A program made the position numbers and the translations under genes. Positions 23,080 to 37,100 of a stretch of 64,000 nt of DNA are shown piece by piece (positions within the stretch are counted from its first letter, which is position 1; each line of letters opens with the position of its first letter). The notes beneath the pieces are model-generated. The model saw nothing but the letters and a program-made list of their open reading frames with translations, was not told where the DNA came from and made no database searches. Source of the DNA: Undaria pinnatifida (taxonomy: Eukaryota; Sar; Phaeophyceae; Laminariales; Alariaceae); NCBI GenBank assembly GCA_012845835.1, contig JABAKD010000022.1, forward strand, positions 4,236,444 to 4,300,443, written 5' to 3'.

Positions 23080-23475
23080 AGCCCGTTGCTACGGCTGTAG
23101 CAGTAGCAGTAGTGCTGCTACAGCTGTAGCACTAGTCTAGAGCAGCATGAGCAGTGCTGTCATAGCTGTAGCACCACAGGTGAGTAGGTGTGTGCTACAG
23201 CAGTAATAGCACTACAGCAGTGCTAGTGTTGCTAAAGCTGTAGTAGAACTAGTTGTAGCAACGCCGCTATCGCTGTACGAGCACTATCAGTAGTAGCAGT
23301 GCTACCAACACTGTCGTAGTGATGCTATGGTAGAAGTAGTACTGCTACAGCCGTAGCATTAGTGTAGTAGCGCTAGCCTAGCACTGCCGTGTAGTAGTAG
23401 TGCCGCCACAGCGGCAAGGCTACGATAGTAGTAACCGTGCTGCTACAGCTGTAGCACCACAGCAGTAGTAGCAGT
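23080..23475. repeat. GTAGCA / TGCTAC degenerate microsatellite
   Basis: A ~400-bp tract of interspersed gtagcagtagca and gctacagctgtagc words. Because gctacagctgtagc is its own inverse complement, the tract contains many overlapping palindromes. Confidence 0.75.
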
Positions 23476-24265
23476 AGCATTAATAGTGGCATCGCTATTC
23501 AAGCGCGTGGGCGAGCCCCACATTTCAGAGGACACGCCATCTTGACAACAGCACGAGTAAGGCAAACCAATCGACTCCCCACACCGCCAGACACATTTAC
23601 GGGAAAGGCACTGCAACTGCTGCAGCGGCACTTCAGCGCTAACGTCGACACTGGCAAAAACACAAACCCATCCACCCCCTTGTTCGCGTACAAGATGCAA
23701 AGCGTGAAATAGAATACGCGCCTTTAGAACCCTTCCCATGCTCTTTGGAGACAAATTACTTGAAAAAAAAAAGTTCGAGAGTTTTCGTTAAAGTTTCTAA
23801 AGGGTTAAGTAAGACGCGCTGGGTGCCATGAAAAGGGCGAAGATTGCTCCTCCAAGTCATTGCAGCGGCGTTGCAAAGAATGCAGCATACCTTTTCACAC
23901 ACAATTACAACATGCATACATAGTTGCGTCGTCCTCATCACACTGCCTTCCATCGTGCGAACGCAACCCCAATCCCCCCCCCCCCGCCCTTATTCACCCG
24001 CAAACAAGAAAAAAACCGTAAGCAAAAATACATGAAAAAATCAAGCGAAGTAACAAGCAAGAAGAGAAAAACCAAAAAAAAACAACGAATGCAACAGGGT
24101 ACAACGAAACTACCAAGGCGCACGCAACCACATATAGATATGCACGTAACTAAGCCTAGCCCGACCGCCGAGAGGCACGAGCGAAAAATAAACATGAACA
24201 ACTCTTCGAAGTGGAACTGGACGCACCGCAAGCGCAAAGGCAAGCGCAACTTGAAGCTTGCACGA

Positions 24266-25075
24266 GGTCAAGCGCGAATTGATCCGTGCATAAGGTCAAG
24301 CGCAAGGTCAGCAAGGTCAAGCGCAAGGTCAGCAAGGTCAAGCGCAAGATCAAGCTCGCGAGGTCAAGCCCACGGTCAAGCTTGCGCAAGGTCAAGCGCA
24401 AGATCAAGCTCGCAAGGTCAAGCCCACGGTCAAGCTTGCGCAAGGTCAAGCGCAAGGTCAAGCACAAGCTCAAGCTTACGCAAGGTCAAGCGAAAGGTCA
24501 AGCGCTAGCTCAAGCTCAAGCCCTGGCTAAAGACCTACCGCAAGCGCAATCGCAGGGGCAAAAGTCAAGCTCAAATTGAAGCTTGCACAAAGTCAACCGC
24601 AAGGTCAAACACGAGGCCAAGCTTCAAGCTTGCGCAAGGTTGAGCAAAAGGCCAAGGTTGCACAAGGTCAAGTGCAAGGCCAACCGCTAGCCTAAGCCCT
24701 AGCCAAAACCGCAAGCGTATTCGCAGCCACAAATTGAAGCGCAAATTGAAGCTTGCATAAAGTTATGTGCAAGGGCTGAAGTCAAGCACGAGGCCGAGCT
24801 TGCGCAAGGTCAAGCGCAAGGCCAAGCTTGCGCAAGGGGTCAACTCAGGCGCAAGGCCAAGCTTGGCAAGGTCAAGCGCTAACTCAGGCCCCACCAATAG
24901 CGCAATCGCAATCTCTAGGTCAAACACATAATCAAGCGAAATGTCAACCTTGCGCAAGGTCGAGCTTGAGCACTGTCATGCGCAGGATCAAGCCGGGGCG
25001 CAACGCCAGGCGCAAGGTCAAGCGCAAGGTCGAGCGCAAGGTCAAGCTTGCGCAACGTCAAGCGCAAGGTCAGGC
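24266..25075. repeat. minisatellite with 12-bp core AAGGTCAAGCGC
   Basis: The core aaggtcaagcgc and variants (aaggtcaagctt, aggtcaagctcg) are repeated over ~800 bp. Regular copies are at 24290-24500 and 25010-25070 and degenerate ones lie between. It begins only about 35 bp beyond the stop codon of the RCC1-BTB gene, so it probably lies in or next to that gene's 3' UTR. Open frames through it (Lys/Val- or Gln-rich on the plus strand) are repeat artefacts. Confidence 0.85.
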
Positions 25076-25109
25076 TATCCTGACCATCGCGGCGCTCGTC
25101 CTCGACGAG

Positions 25110-28100
25110 TCATCGGCTGCTGAGCACGTCGAATATGAGCTCTCTGCTGAGCACCTTGAAGCCCTGCAGGAGGAAAAAATAAGTTTACAAACGAACAACG
25201 GAGGCGAAACAAAAACCAAGCTTAGTTTAGACACACAACCTCACGGTAACACAGAAGGCATCATAATCGCAACCAAGATGTGTATCCCCTCGTTTTTAAA
25301 ACCGAAGGCCGCGGGCGTGCCCCCCTACGCGTTCGGCACGACAAAGCGCGACCACGTCGCACAACATGAAAAAAATAGATACTCGACAACTTTTTTATGA
25401 TCGGGTGATTCGTTTCGTCCGCAGCTTCGAGAACGGCCGCGGCAGCAGGCACACGCGGGCAACGACTCGACACACCCGCATCAACATGCCAGCACAAGAC
25501 ACCCGGCAACGGGGCACAACGGAAGCACACGTACGGACGGACACAACGGAAGACGCACGAACGCGCGTGCCCCGATGGGAGTGTTTTTTTTTGGGCCGAA
25601 AGATTTCTGCCAGTCAAAAGAAGCAAGAGCCATCCCACGGTAAGTGTGCAGCAGAATTTTCCAAGAACTTTCTGAGCTCCTAACATGAGGAGCTTGATAT
25701 CTCGCCCGAAACACGACTTCGATTGCATTCGTTCGCGCAATCCGACCAGCGCTTTTCTACGGTGGTACCTGGTACTATTAATACTACTTTTGATAGCACT
25801 ATTGATACTACTATTAATACTACTAATAGTACAAAAACACAGACATTCGTAAACGTGTCAAGACTACTACCCGGTAGTTCCTCATTTGAGCTCAACCGTA
25901 ACATTAGCATTAATTAACATTAACATTAGCATTAGCATTAACATTAGAAATTAGCATTACCATGAACATGAACATTAATTAACATTACATTAACATTAGC
26001 AATAGCATTAACATTAATTAACATTAGCATTAGCATTAGCATTAACATTAACATTAACATTACCAGAAAAAAACATTCAACCCCAAAAGGGCGACACCCC
26101 CTACGGTGGGATGGCTCTTACTAGGTTATTAGGTTACCAGGTTCAACCGTAACATTAACATTAATTAACGTTAACATTAGCATTAGCATTAACATTAGAA
26201 ATTAGCATTACCATGAACATGAACATTAATTAACATTACATTAACATTAGCAATAGCATTAGCATTAATTAACATTAGCATTAGCATTAGCATTAACATT
26301 AACATTAACATTAACATTAACATTACCAGAAAAAAACATTCAACCCCAAAAGGGCAACACCCCCTACGGTGGGATGGCTCTTACTAGGTTATTAGGTTAC
26401 CAGGTTACTAGGTTACTAGGTTACTAGGTGCACCCTCTCCTCAAACGAACGGCAACCGAAAATCATTGGTAGCCTACGATACTTCACGCTACATGCGTTT
26501 CGCACAATTCCTTTTGCATTCGGCTCTGCATGAAAAAAGGAAAACAGCATCTCCCCCAACCCTAGCCTACGAATGATTTTGTCTTCCGTATTATCATTCG
26601 CAAACACACACCCTACGTTAGAGATACACCATCTTTTTCGGGAGGGATCCCCACCGACGGAGCCCTACATACCTCACGACGCGTGCTACGACAGAGGTAT
26701 AGTAAGGTATACCACTTTCTGCCTTTTTGTTTTCAGGTGACGGCGCTCCTTAACTAATCCGAAATCGTCAAAAACAGGTCCTTTTTTCTCTCTCGCGATA
26801 TTGTTTGTTTTTGTACCTGGGCCATGCACGGGATTTGGTTCATCGGGTTGCACTTTTTTTCGTTTTTATCAAAAATCAGTTTTTGGCTGGGGAATACAGG
26901 TCCTCAAAAGTGGTTGCGAGCCTCGAGAAAAAACAAAAATGGTTGCACACCTCGAGCGCAGAATGTGTCTCACCGAAAAAAAATCGGAGAAAAATCAAAT
27001 GGGCACCTGCCCCCTATGAACAGAATCCATGGCCTAGGCATACCTGGTACATATTTTTTTGTTTTTGGCAAAAAACAACATCTCCCCCCCCTTGATGATT
27101 TTGGCTCAAGGAGCGCCCTCCGTCATTGACCAAACAATTTAGCCGATCAGTGCAACCTCTATCGTGGGGTATGTCGTAATGTCGTAGTACACGTAGGCAA
27201 TTTTCGCGCGCAAGACATCCGTATTTAGGGTGGAGATGCAGAGCTCCCCAAGCGCTCGAGTAGCCGCAGAAAAAACATCGGTGCGCTTCTCCGGTAGAAC
27301 ATGCGTTCGAACGCAAAAACGGACGGCGCTTTCTAACCACGCCCCGGTACCTAGAGTTACCTCCGATTTGGAGACGGTGTCGAAGTGCCGCACAACGAAG
27401 CGCATGCAGATGTCGCGCAAGCGGGAGGCGCGGAGGTCGTCGCTCGTGTGCAGAAGAGCCGCCGAGTTGTCCGTCGTGATCCCCTTCTGCACCGCCAGTT
27501 CGCACAGCCACTGCAGACAATGGGACGGGAGCGCCGGAGCAAAAAGAAGGGAAACGAAACGCGGGGGAAAAAAAAAAACAGCAACGTGGTGACCTTCGTT
27601 CACCCTCTCCCAACTCCGAAAAATATTCGATTCTAATCCCAAGTGATCTTGTTATCATAACGGGAGTGCAGTCTGAAAAGAGGGTTATAATTGGGACTTA
27701 AACCGGAAAAACGTCGAAACAAGCCGTTCATATACACGCACAGCAATGTACTTCCAACTATATATATCCGGTCGCCCCAGTGGCGTATCAGGCTATCCTC
27801 GAGCTTGGTATAGGTCAGTTTCGTGAGTTCGAGCCCCCCCGAGTGCATACTCGTATAAATTCGTGGGTACATTTTCTTGTGCACAAATTAACTTGCGGAA
27901 AAGCGCGAGAGCGTGAGTTACCAACGCTCAATGGAACCTCGACGCGCAGTGGGATTGCTGAACCGTATGCGCTATAAAAATTCAAGGCAAGAACCGGGGG
28001 GAGAAGGGACGACACCTGTGACCACGGCTTTGTCCAGAAGCTGAAAAGCATAAGTGTGCAACTATTAATATAATACATATACATATATTGCAGCGGCGCA

Positions 28101-31100
28101 ACAACTCCGAAGAGAGATGCTCGTTGCATTCGTTCATGATTATGAATAAAAGGCGTGTAACATCAGCCGTCGACGCCTCGTCAACTAACCGAGAGATTAC
28201 GAGATATTTTCCGGTCATTGCCCGCCATAAAAAAACACGACAACGAGTCATCTCACGGTAAGGGTCATGAACGACACATCTTGTGCCAAAACGTTTTTGA
28301 CCGCCTGACCTTCTGACCGTCTGGCCTCCTCAAAACGTCCAAATATCGGCCATTAATAGCACCTGGTATGGTATTTTCACGAGCACGATCGCTTTAAGAC
28401 TAACACGATAGAGGTGCACCACCTTTTTTTTTAATACTACCCCTCACTTAGGAGCTCAAGACCTCTCCCAAAAACCGATTTGATCCCGGATGAAAAATAA
28501 AAAGCTGCTACGGTGCATACCGGACGAACAACCCTATACCACGACAATTAACGAGAAAAAAAAAACAACTAATATTTCCGGCGATTTGGGGTCAAGGAGG
28601 CCCGTCATTCACAAAATATTTTCAGCCAAAAAACGGTATACCTTAATACTTCTATTGTAGCACGTGCCGAGTGCAAATAATAGCTGGTTGGGCTGCGCAA
28701 ACGAGTGTCTACGAAGTCATGTTTCAGGTGATACACTGAGCTCCTCATGATAGCAAGAGCTCAGAAAATTCTGCTGCGCCTCTGGTGTGCGGTGGCTCCG
28801 ACGTTTCGTTAGTGGGTACGAATACTTGGTGGTGGTGGTGGTTAGGGTTTGCCGCAAGTCGTGGTCATGTTATAACCTTGAGGCGATCCAAGGAGAAGAA
28901 GTGTCACGTAGCTCTTCGTTCGTACTGCAGCTTTTCACGCGTCTTTGTTCATGATAGAAGCATTTTATACATGCGGTAAACTCTTTTCACGTATATTGTC
29001 GCGTCGCGTTTACCTTGAGGCGATCCAAGGTGTAGAGATCGGCTGCGATGAAGAGCTCCACGGCATCTTCGAGCAACACCTCCACGCTGCCCAGGCAATA
29101 AACACACACGCACGCACGAGCGCACAGCGCGAGAGCGCACAGGGTTCAACGGTGAAGAAAAGTAACGTGGCAGATAGATGATCCATAAACTGTTATTATA
29201 CCCCCTCTGCGACGGTAACGTAAATGTTACGGTGGCGCCCGTGTGGGTATACCGCATAACACGGAAGAAAGCACACACCCCCGTTACGACACCCCCCGCC
29301 CGCATGGTGCAAGCAATGCCTGCCTGGTTGGTGAAAACCCGACGTGCTCCATCCCGGCATACGAAGCAGGAATGCGAGGGTCTATGGTCTTACGACTACG
29401 GCCATGCACAAACCGAGTACACCCACCCACACAAAAACACACACATGAGCACACTCTGTGATAATTTTTGGGTCGTTTCTCGACCGTCACTTCTATCACC
29501 GGGGGTACGTTAATACCCCACCCCTTGCGGAGATGCGCCTGAAAACATATGAACTCCAAAACTATCACGCCAACCGGCCGATCCCATTCACCCACAACGC
29601 GCACCTCGGGGCATGGACGACACGACGCGTGCTACCACGGCAGCAAGTGTGTGAGTGCGCAACCTACGTTATCCGAGAGACCCGACTCGAGGAGCAAGGC
29701 GAAATGCAAAACGGGCAAGCTCCGAGCAGACCGCCACGTTCAACACAGCTGGTCTCGCCGAACTGACAGTCCAACCATAATTTGCGGTTACACACGTAGA
29801 AGTCACGCGAGTTACGAGTATAGTTACGGAGAATACCAGGTAGTAAATACTACACACCAGTAGTCTGACTGGAGGATGCACGAGTAGACGCTACGAGGTG
29901 TATTGTACGCGACGACGAGCAGTTTTGTTACTGCGCTGTGGAGCGTTGACCCGCACGCCCACTCTACCTTCCCCCTCTTGGATGAGCGTGTTAGCGATAA
30001 CTAACCTTGGTGGGCAGGAGCTGGGTCGGATAAAACATGTAGTAATTGTATCGAAATCATTGTCCGTCACAATCCAAGACCAACCCGACCCAAGAACAAT
30101 CAGCGACAACCTAGGTTAGAAATATGCCTTTTCTGTGGAAACCAGGCCCCATCCCCTGGATCGTACCGCCTCGTAATCACTTTAATCCTTCAAGATCATC
30201 CTGGCTCTTCGAGGGCACGCTTAAGTGTTCCCTCATCGATGACCCTCGAGCGTGCGATTACGCATATATCCCACCTCGATGCGTCTCCATACCTCAATAC
30301 ACGGAAGAGATACAACCTGCGAACGGATCACCGTCCCACTTTTCCTACATTTTTTTTCCTTCTAACCCAATTTTCGGTAGGCTGGTTGGTTTGCTGGCCT
30401 TGGGGATATAATGTCCGTCGACTTCAGTACTATTTTCACATTTCATTCCAACCCAACAGAGGTTGGAAAAAATCTAAAACCCCTCTTCACCTGCACATTT
30501 CCATGAAGAAAGTTTCAATGTTAGCTTCTTTCACACGCTGTGCGTTGCAATGCCCTTTGCTCACAGCCTGGTGTCGCTGTTGGAGGGTATCATTCTTCAT
30601 ACATTAGAGCGAATTGATCCGAAAAATCGAAAAACTGAAATTCCGGCGAGTTTTTATGTAACCTTCTTCACTGCTGTAGACTTTTCTCTTATACCATACT
30701 GTATTCAATATCCAACTCTAAAAAGGCTACGAACCAGATATCTAACGCCGTACAGCAGTACAGCCATATACTGCATACGGTAACCTCACCTGTCAGCGTA
30801 AACGTACTCGAGCAGCACTTTGAAGATACGGAGGCGAAGATGCGGGATAATCACTTCTCCCTCGTGGCTCTCTCGCATGCCCGAAGTAAACATTGCGCGG
30901 AAGTGCTGGCAACGCGCCGCAAGGAGGGCCTGAGCCCAACCAGGGTAGAGGGTGAGGTGGGTTTCCACAAACAAGAGGCGGATCGGCACGTCCGGGGAAG
31001 AATAAATAAGACATTATATATTAGTCTACATATTAGACTCCGGCGAGGGCAGTAAACCAAATAACTTAGGGCCATTAGAGCAGGCTCTTTGGAAGGTCAC

Positions 31101-34100
31101 CCACAGGTTCGGGAAAAATACATGGAACGCTAAACACAACGTCTCAAGAGGGATAACGCACGCCTACAGCACACACACATATCAGATGCACCTTGTGCGC
31201 GTAGACCGGGCTCTCTATCATGATCATGCACACGGCAGCCCTCATTGTTTTGGAGTCCGACAAAAGCGACCCACTCTCGTTGGCGAGCACAGCGAACCGT
31301 TAGAATGTGTTTTTTTTTTAACGTGCGTAAGGATTGTCGTAGGCCATACACTGGGCATACGTACGTACGTACGTACGTACTGTATGCAGATGACGTGACA
31401 CGTCAATACACGGTTATACGACTTACAGGATACAATTGATAAACTGATGCATTTCCTTCCACAGCTGTCATATTTTGTCCCCCTCAAAAACGGGTTTTAT
31501 AGTTTCCGCGCACAGACTGACTAACATAATCCTGTGGACCCCGATAGCTACACTGTAGTTCCAAGGGGAGTCGCCGACCTGTATCGTTAATCAGGACACG
31601 CAACCCGTAATACGCGCGATCGGACTATTCACACACAGCTTGCAAATGTGATTTTCGACAAAATCTTCGATCTCACGGCAGCTGGAGTGTGTTTTTATTT
31701 TTTCAAGACAGCAGTTGCATCAGCAGCACCGAACCGAATACCACCCCGTTGTCGCGAGCTGGGCAGACGAGCAGTCATCAATCAAAGGGCTTCCAAGCCG
31801 TCAAGCAAACAGCGCGGCGAGTGTCCACCAGCAGCGTGAGCATGCAGCAGTACGACTACGACCATGCTACAGTAACGCCCGTCCCGTACGAGTATTTGCG
31901 TTGTTGTTGTTCGGACACCACGTTACATCGTCGCCAACCAGCAGTGGCCGATGCCGTAACACGCCCATTATCGTCGACAATGTTTCCATCTCAAGTCTCT
32001 CAAGAGGGTCAATCAACACACGGACCTCTCTTTTTCGGAGGCAGGGATAACCCCTTCGGAGTTTGATTATATCTTGATTACAGTATACCGATACATAATG
32101 ATAACAGGATGATACTACTCACGAAGAAAGGAAAGCATCGAGACCTTTCAGACGAGCTCTTCTACGCTACCACCGTGTTCGATTGAAGCTCTGTACACCA
32201 GGCAAGGCCGGGTAACAAAATATTTGAGTCAAGCGCTACTCAACAAAGGTGGATGCGTTTTTACCCCATTTTTGTTGTATCATTCATCCTGCTAACAATG
32301 AATCTCCCTAATAGCATACAGACCAAAAAAAGCGACGAGCGCGAACCTAACTAAAGTGTTTAGGAATAAAGCTTGAGGCAATGTGAGTATATGTCGTCAT
32401 GCCTGCCTGACGCTTGCTTGCCTCACAACTTCCTGACGCTCGCCTCCTCACGGCTTCCTGCGCGGCAGTTCGGCAGTATCGAAAACATCTCCTATACAAG
32501 CAGCAGCTCGAGTTGCTAGATGTTGCCCGATGCTGTCATCGGCTGTTTTGGTCGTCAATTCTTGCGTCTTAAGCCCCACAAGGAGCTATTCATAGCATAT
32601 AATACACACCACGTAATCCAATAGACGCGCGAACAAAACACGTTGTAAATGACAGCGGTATGTCGTTATCAAATGTCCAATCCTGTTACAGATGCAACTG
32701 GCACACACAAATACACAGTCAGCATACACACGCCCAACAATACGCACACAACACACACAATACACACAATACACACAACACACAATACACACGATACACA
32801 CAATACACACAATACACACAAATACACACAACACACACAACACACACAACACACACAATACACACAATACACCCACTTACCTTGTGCGCGTATACCGGGG
32901 TCCCTTCCACAATAAACGTCACGTCCGAGAGTTCCTGATTGTCTAGCAGCGACCGGATGTCGGACATAAACGACGACGACATCGAGCTCAACGGCGGCGA
33001 AGACATGCCTGCTCCGGCCAACGCCGCCGTGTGCTCGTTGTACGATGCCACCTGCCATTTTAGACAAGACGCGATGCGACCCGAGAGCGGAGATGTCGGG
33101 TAAGTCAGGACCCGTAGCACATGGCAGGTGGTGGAAGCGGGAAGGAAGGGGGAGGGGGGCATTGGGGAACGCCTACTTTGTCTACAAAATCTTTCGAGGG
33201 CAGATAGACGTCTCTGGACCACATGGGGGGTGGGGGCGGGAACGATCGCCTGATCCACATACCGCCTACTCACTCTGCGTACGGTGTGACCAGCTGCGGT
33301 TCCACAAAATAAGCTTTCCAGGCCAGAAAGGCGTTTCTGGATGCCGTTTTTCGTATGAATAATTACACGGACGCGTCGTTCGCCCAGTAGGATATATTAT
33401 CAAGCATACATATTTCTGTAACTATCGTCAAGTTGTGTGCATTTTTTTTTTTTCTTGCCTCATCCTTTCTATTATCTCTGCGCAATTATTTCTCCTTCTC
33501 CCTCCCTAGACGTAACTTAGATCCGGGGCCATTAAGCAGGCTCTTCTCCCCCCCTCCCCACAACGGTACGCGCCATCTTTTTCATAGCTAGAAGACTCCA
33601 GCCCTTTATTCCCTCCTAGACTCGCATCGAATAGCGCCTACCCACGCTGCCAGGCGCTCTCAGCAATCGATTCCTCATTTCGTTTCTAGTTTTGCCAATA
33701 AACTCGAAAGTTCCACCCGCGCATTGATGGTTGGTTTTGGCCAGCGGTCGTAACCGCCATATGATACTCGAAAGGTGCTCCCAGTATTTTCGCGCGGTGG
33801 TACCTAGAAACTCGCGTCGTGTGTTTTGTCTTCACAATAAATCGTTCGTTCTACCCAACGACACCAGTACACACAGTGTCCGTCAGGATTCTTCATCCTA
33901 GAGAAATAGCCAGGACTCGTAGCACATGGCAGGTAGTGGAAGCGGGAAGGAAGGGGGGGGGGGGCATTGGGGAACGCCTACTTTGTCTACAAAAACTTTC
34001 GAGGGCAGATAGACGTCTCTGGACCACATGGGGGGCGGGGGCGGGAACGATCGCCTGGCCCACATACCGCCTACTCACTCTGCGTACGGTGTGACCAGCT

Positions 34101-37100
34101 GCGGTTCCATAAAATAAGTTTTCCTGCCAGAAAGGCGTTTATGGACCCCGTTTTTTTTATGAATAATTACACGGACGCGTCGTGCGCCTAGTAGGATATG
34201 TTTTCAAGCATACATATTTCTGTAACTATCGTCAAGTTGTGTGCATTTTTTTTTTTTTTTTGCCTCATCCTTTCTATTATCTTCGCGCAATTCTTTCTCC
34301 TTCTCCCTACCTAGACGTAACTTAGATCCGGGGCCATTCAGCAGGCTATTCTCCCCCCCTCCCCACTACGGTACGCGCCATCTTTTTCATAGCTAGAAGA
34401 CTCCAGCCCTTTCTTCCCTCGTCGACTCGCATCGAATAGCGCCTACCCACGCTGCCAGGCGCTCTCAGCAATTGATTCCTCTTTTCGTTTTTAGTTTCGC
34501 CACTAAACTCGAAAGTTCCACCCACGCATTGATGGTTGGTTGTTGGCCGGCGGTCGTAACCGCCATGCGATACTCGAAAGGTGCTCCCAGTATTTTGGTG
34601 CGGTGGTACCTAGACACTCGCGTTGTGTGAATTGCCTTCACATCAAAATCGTCCTTTCTACCCAACGACACCAGTACACCCAGTGTCCGTGCGGATTCTT
34701 CACCCTAAAGAGATGCCTGTACAAATGCTGTGATATTCGCTGGTACCAGGTATTCGTTTGAGCTTTTATATTTCCCGTTCGGTCAGAGGCAGCTCGTTGG
34801 TTCCGTCGCTTCGCCTTTTGTTTACCTTGATGACGTGCATGTTCACCAGCCCGGCGACGAGGGTAGGGATCGATACTTTTCTCACGTCGCCGTGGCCGAG
34901 CTTCCCGTGGTCGCCGTTTCCAAACGTGTACACCTGAAGCAATTGAGACAGTGGATGGTATCATTTTAGCTACAGAAGTAATAACACTTCATGCACATAT
35001 TGTACGTATACATTATATATTATAAATAAAAAGACAATCGTACGAGTACTTGTACAGCTGGGAGATCAAGATTTCGTTGAAACTAATTTATGAAAGCTGT
35101 GCGTGATACCCCAATCGCGTGCTACTGGGTGTGTCCTCATCAAGGATATAGGTCGGCGACTCCACTTAGAACTAGCTTGTACCAGGGTAAGCAGGGCGAC
35201 ATTAATCAGTCTGTGCACGGAAACTATCTGTGTATACGAGCACATACTTCGAAGTACAACAACTATTTTGAGAACAAATAGTGCGACGGGCTCGATACCA
35301 AACCCACAGATTGAAATGGTCACACACAGCTTGCAAAGATGAGTTTCGACGAAATCCTCAATCTCACAGCCATTTGGGTGCTATTAATTTCTATAAATTT
35401 GCTGCTAGGGAAGTGAAAAATACGGTACGAGCGAATACGAGTAGCTTTTCGCCTATTTAGTTCCTTCAAAGTGTTAATAGAGCTACTAAAAGAGTATTCT
35501 TCGGAGACAACACAAAACAACATTTTGCATTTTTCTATTGAAAAAAAAAACAACGTCAGCTGTGATTACGGCCGATTGAATGGTTGAAACTCAACTTCGT
35601 GCAAGCTGGGTGGTACATCTGTATTTCATTGAACGACATGGTGTTTATAAAACTTGTAAAACTATTTAAAACGCGTGAGCGCCGCGGAGTCGATTACATT
35701 AAGGGTCGATACTCATCTTTGCAAGCTGCGTGATACACCGGCATGTCGTTCTTGCAGATGCTTCATTCTTTGAAGACATACGATTCCCACGAATGTTGCC
35801 AGGGTGATCATCGACAACAAGTTGTTATTTGTTCGTATGAAATGATATGATATGATGTGATATGATATGATATGATATGATATGATATGATATGATATGC
35901 TATGGTACGATATGATGCCATACAAGTATGCATACCTCTCTTGGGGTATTTGCGGTCGAAGCGATTTGCGACGAAACATGCCAACTACGCTTCGCGGAAA
36001 ACAACAACAACTGGCAACCATTGTCTGGTGAACGGGAGCGTTAGGCAACGGAACTCCAACTACGCTTTCGGTGAACAAAACCTTGACAACCTTTGTCTGG
36101 TGAAAGGACCAATTAATAACAAAAGCCATAAAGTTCAACTACGCTTCGGGGGAAAGCTTTGGCAATCATTGTCTGATCAAAGCTGCTGAGCAACTACAAA
36201 AATACTGACGCTTCGAGTATATAAAGCTCTGGTAATCATTGTCTGATTTAAAGCGGCTGGCAACTACAAATATTGACGCTTGGACAACAACAAAAAACTC
36301 TGGCAATCATGGTCCGATCAAAGCCGCTCGTAACGACAAACAATTACACGCTTCGAGTACAAAAAGCTCTGTCTGGTCACGTGAAGCAATAGGCCACTAC
36401 GCTCCGGGCAATACGCTCTGACAACCCGTTGTCTGGTCAAAGGAAACGAAACGCGGCAAAACTTGAACCACTACTTGCACGACTGCGAGCAAGCTGGACT
36501 CCACGGCTATTGACGGCAATTACCAAGGATGCCAGCTACCAACTTCTATTGAATGCAAGAAAAAAAAAGGAGAAAAAAACGTTTGATGTCAAGACCTGAT
36601 CGGGTGGTGTTTGCTCATTTTTTGGTGAAATTTCTTCGGTTGGAGTTTATCCCGACCAACCCAACCCAATACATATTTTGAGGGATGTGGGCAAGAAGGG
36701 GCCATTTTGGCCATTTTTGGCCATTTTTTAGGATACCTTTCGTGGATTGGGTTGACCATGGTTTTTTTCGGCATTCGTCGGGTTCAGACATGGTCTTAAC
36801 CAAACTGCACATGCCGCAAAACATCCTGTTCTTCTAGTCAAGCAAGCAAAAGCGCTATTAATAGTAGGTGACTTCCAACTACATACCTTCGGGGGAAAAA
36901 AATCCGACAAAACCATCGCCTGGTCTTCATCTACGCTTGGGGGACAACAACCTGACAACCACGGTCCGGTCAAAGCGACAGGCGACGAAAACCACTTCAA
37001 CTACGCTTTCGCGCGCACGATCTCCGTCAGGGATCAAGTCAACATCTGCATCAATCTACGCAATTCCCCACCTTGCCGCTGGCCGTGAGTCCTACGGTGT

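Larger units (their letters stand above)
25164..27360 (-). other. last intron of the RCC1-BTB gene
   Basis: A 2.2-kb phase-0 intron; donor GAG|gtaact, acceptor tcctcctgcag|GGC. Reading on past the donor gives an open frame to 27139, but that extension runs into a transposon end. The spliced exon at 25163-25110 restores the expected family C-terminus (G-F-x-x-L-S-R-E-L-x-F-x-V-L). It contains the ACATTA array and a TIR element. Confidence 0.75.

Noticed and set aside
24290-24500. Array of AGGTCA words as nuclear-receptor sites
   Set aside because: The word is part of the minisatellite unit, and such receptors are not expected in algae.
24828-25400. Plus-strand open frame with Gln/Lys-rich repeats and 'LVLDESSAAEHVEYELSAEH'
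   Set aside because: The repeat part is the 12-bp minisatellite, and the protein-like part is antisense to the last exon of the RCC1-BTB gene (25110-25163).
27139-27360. Open extension of the BTB-tail exon to a stop at 27139
   Set aside because: It crosses a good splice donor (GAG|gtaact), runs into a transposon end, and lacks the family C-terminus, which is found at 25110-25163.
27771-27850. Possible functional tRNA gene
   Set aside because: Only the A and B boxes are tRNA-like; acceptor and anticodon stems do not pair and a second copy shares the non-tRNA body, so it is a SINE.
31689-32066. 125-residue plus-strand frame inside an intron
   Set aside because: Two overlapping frames are equally open, there are no splice sites in phase and no recognised domain.
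32586-32876. Cys/Val/Leu-rich open frame
   Set aside because: Pure consequence of the ACACA(AT) microsatellite.
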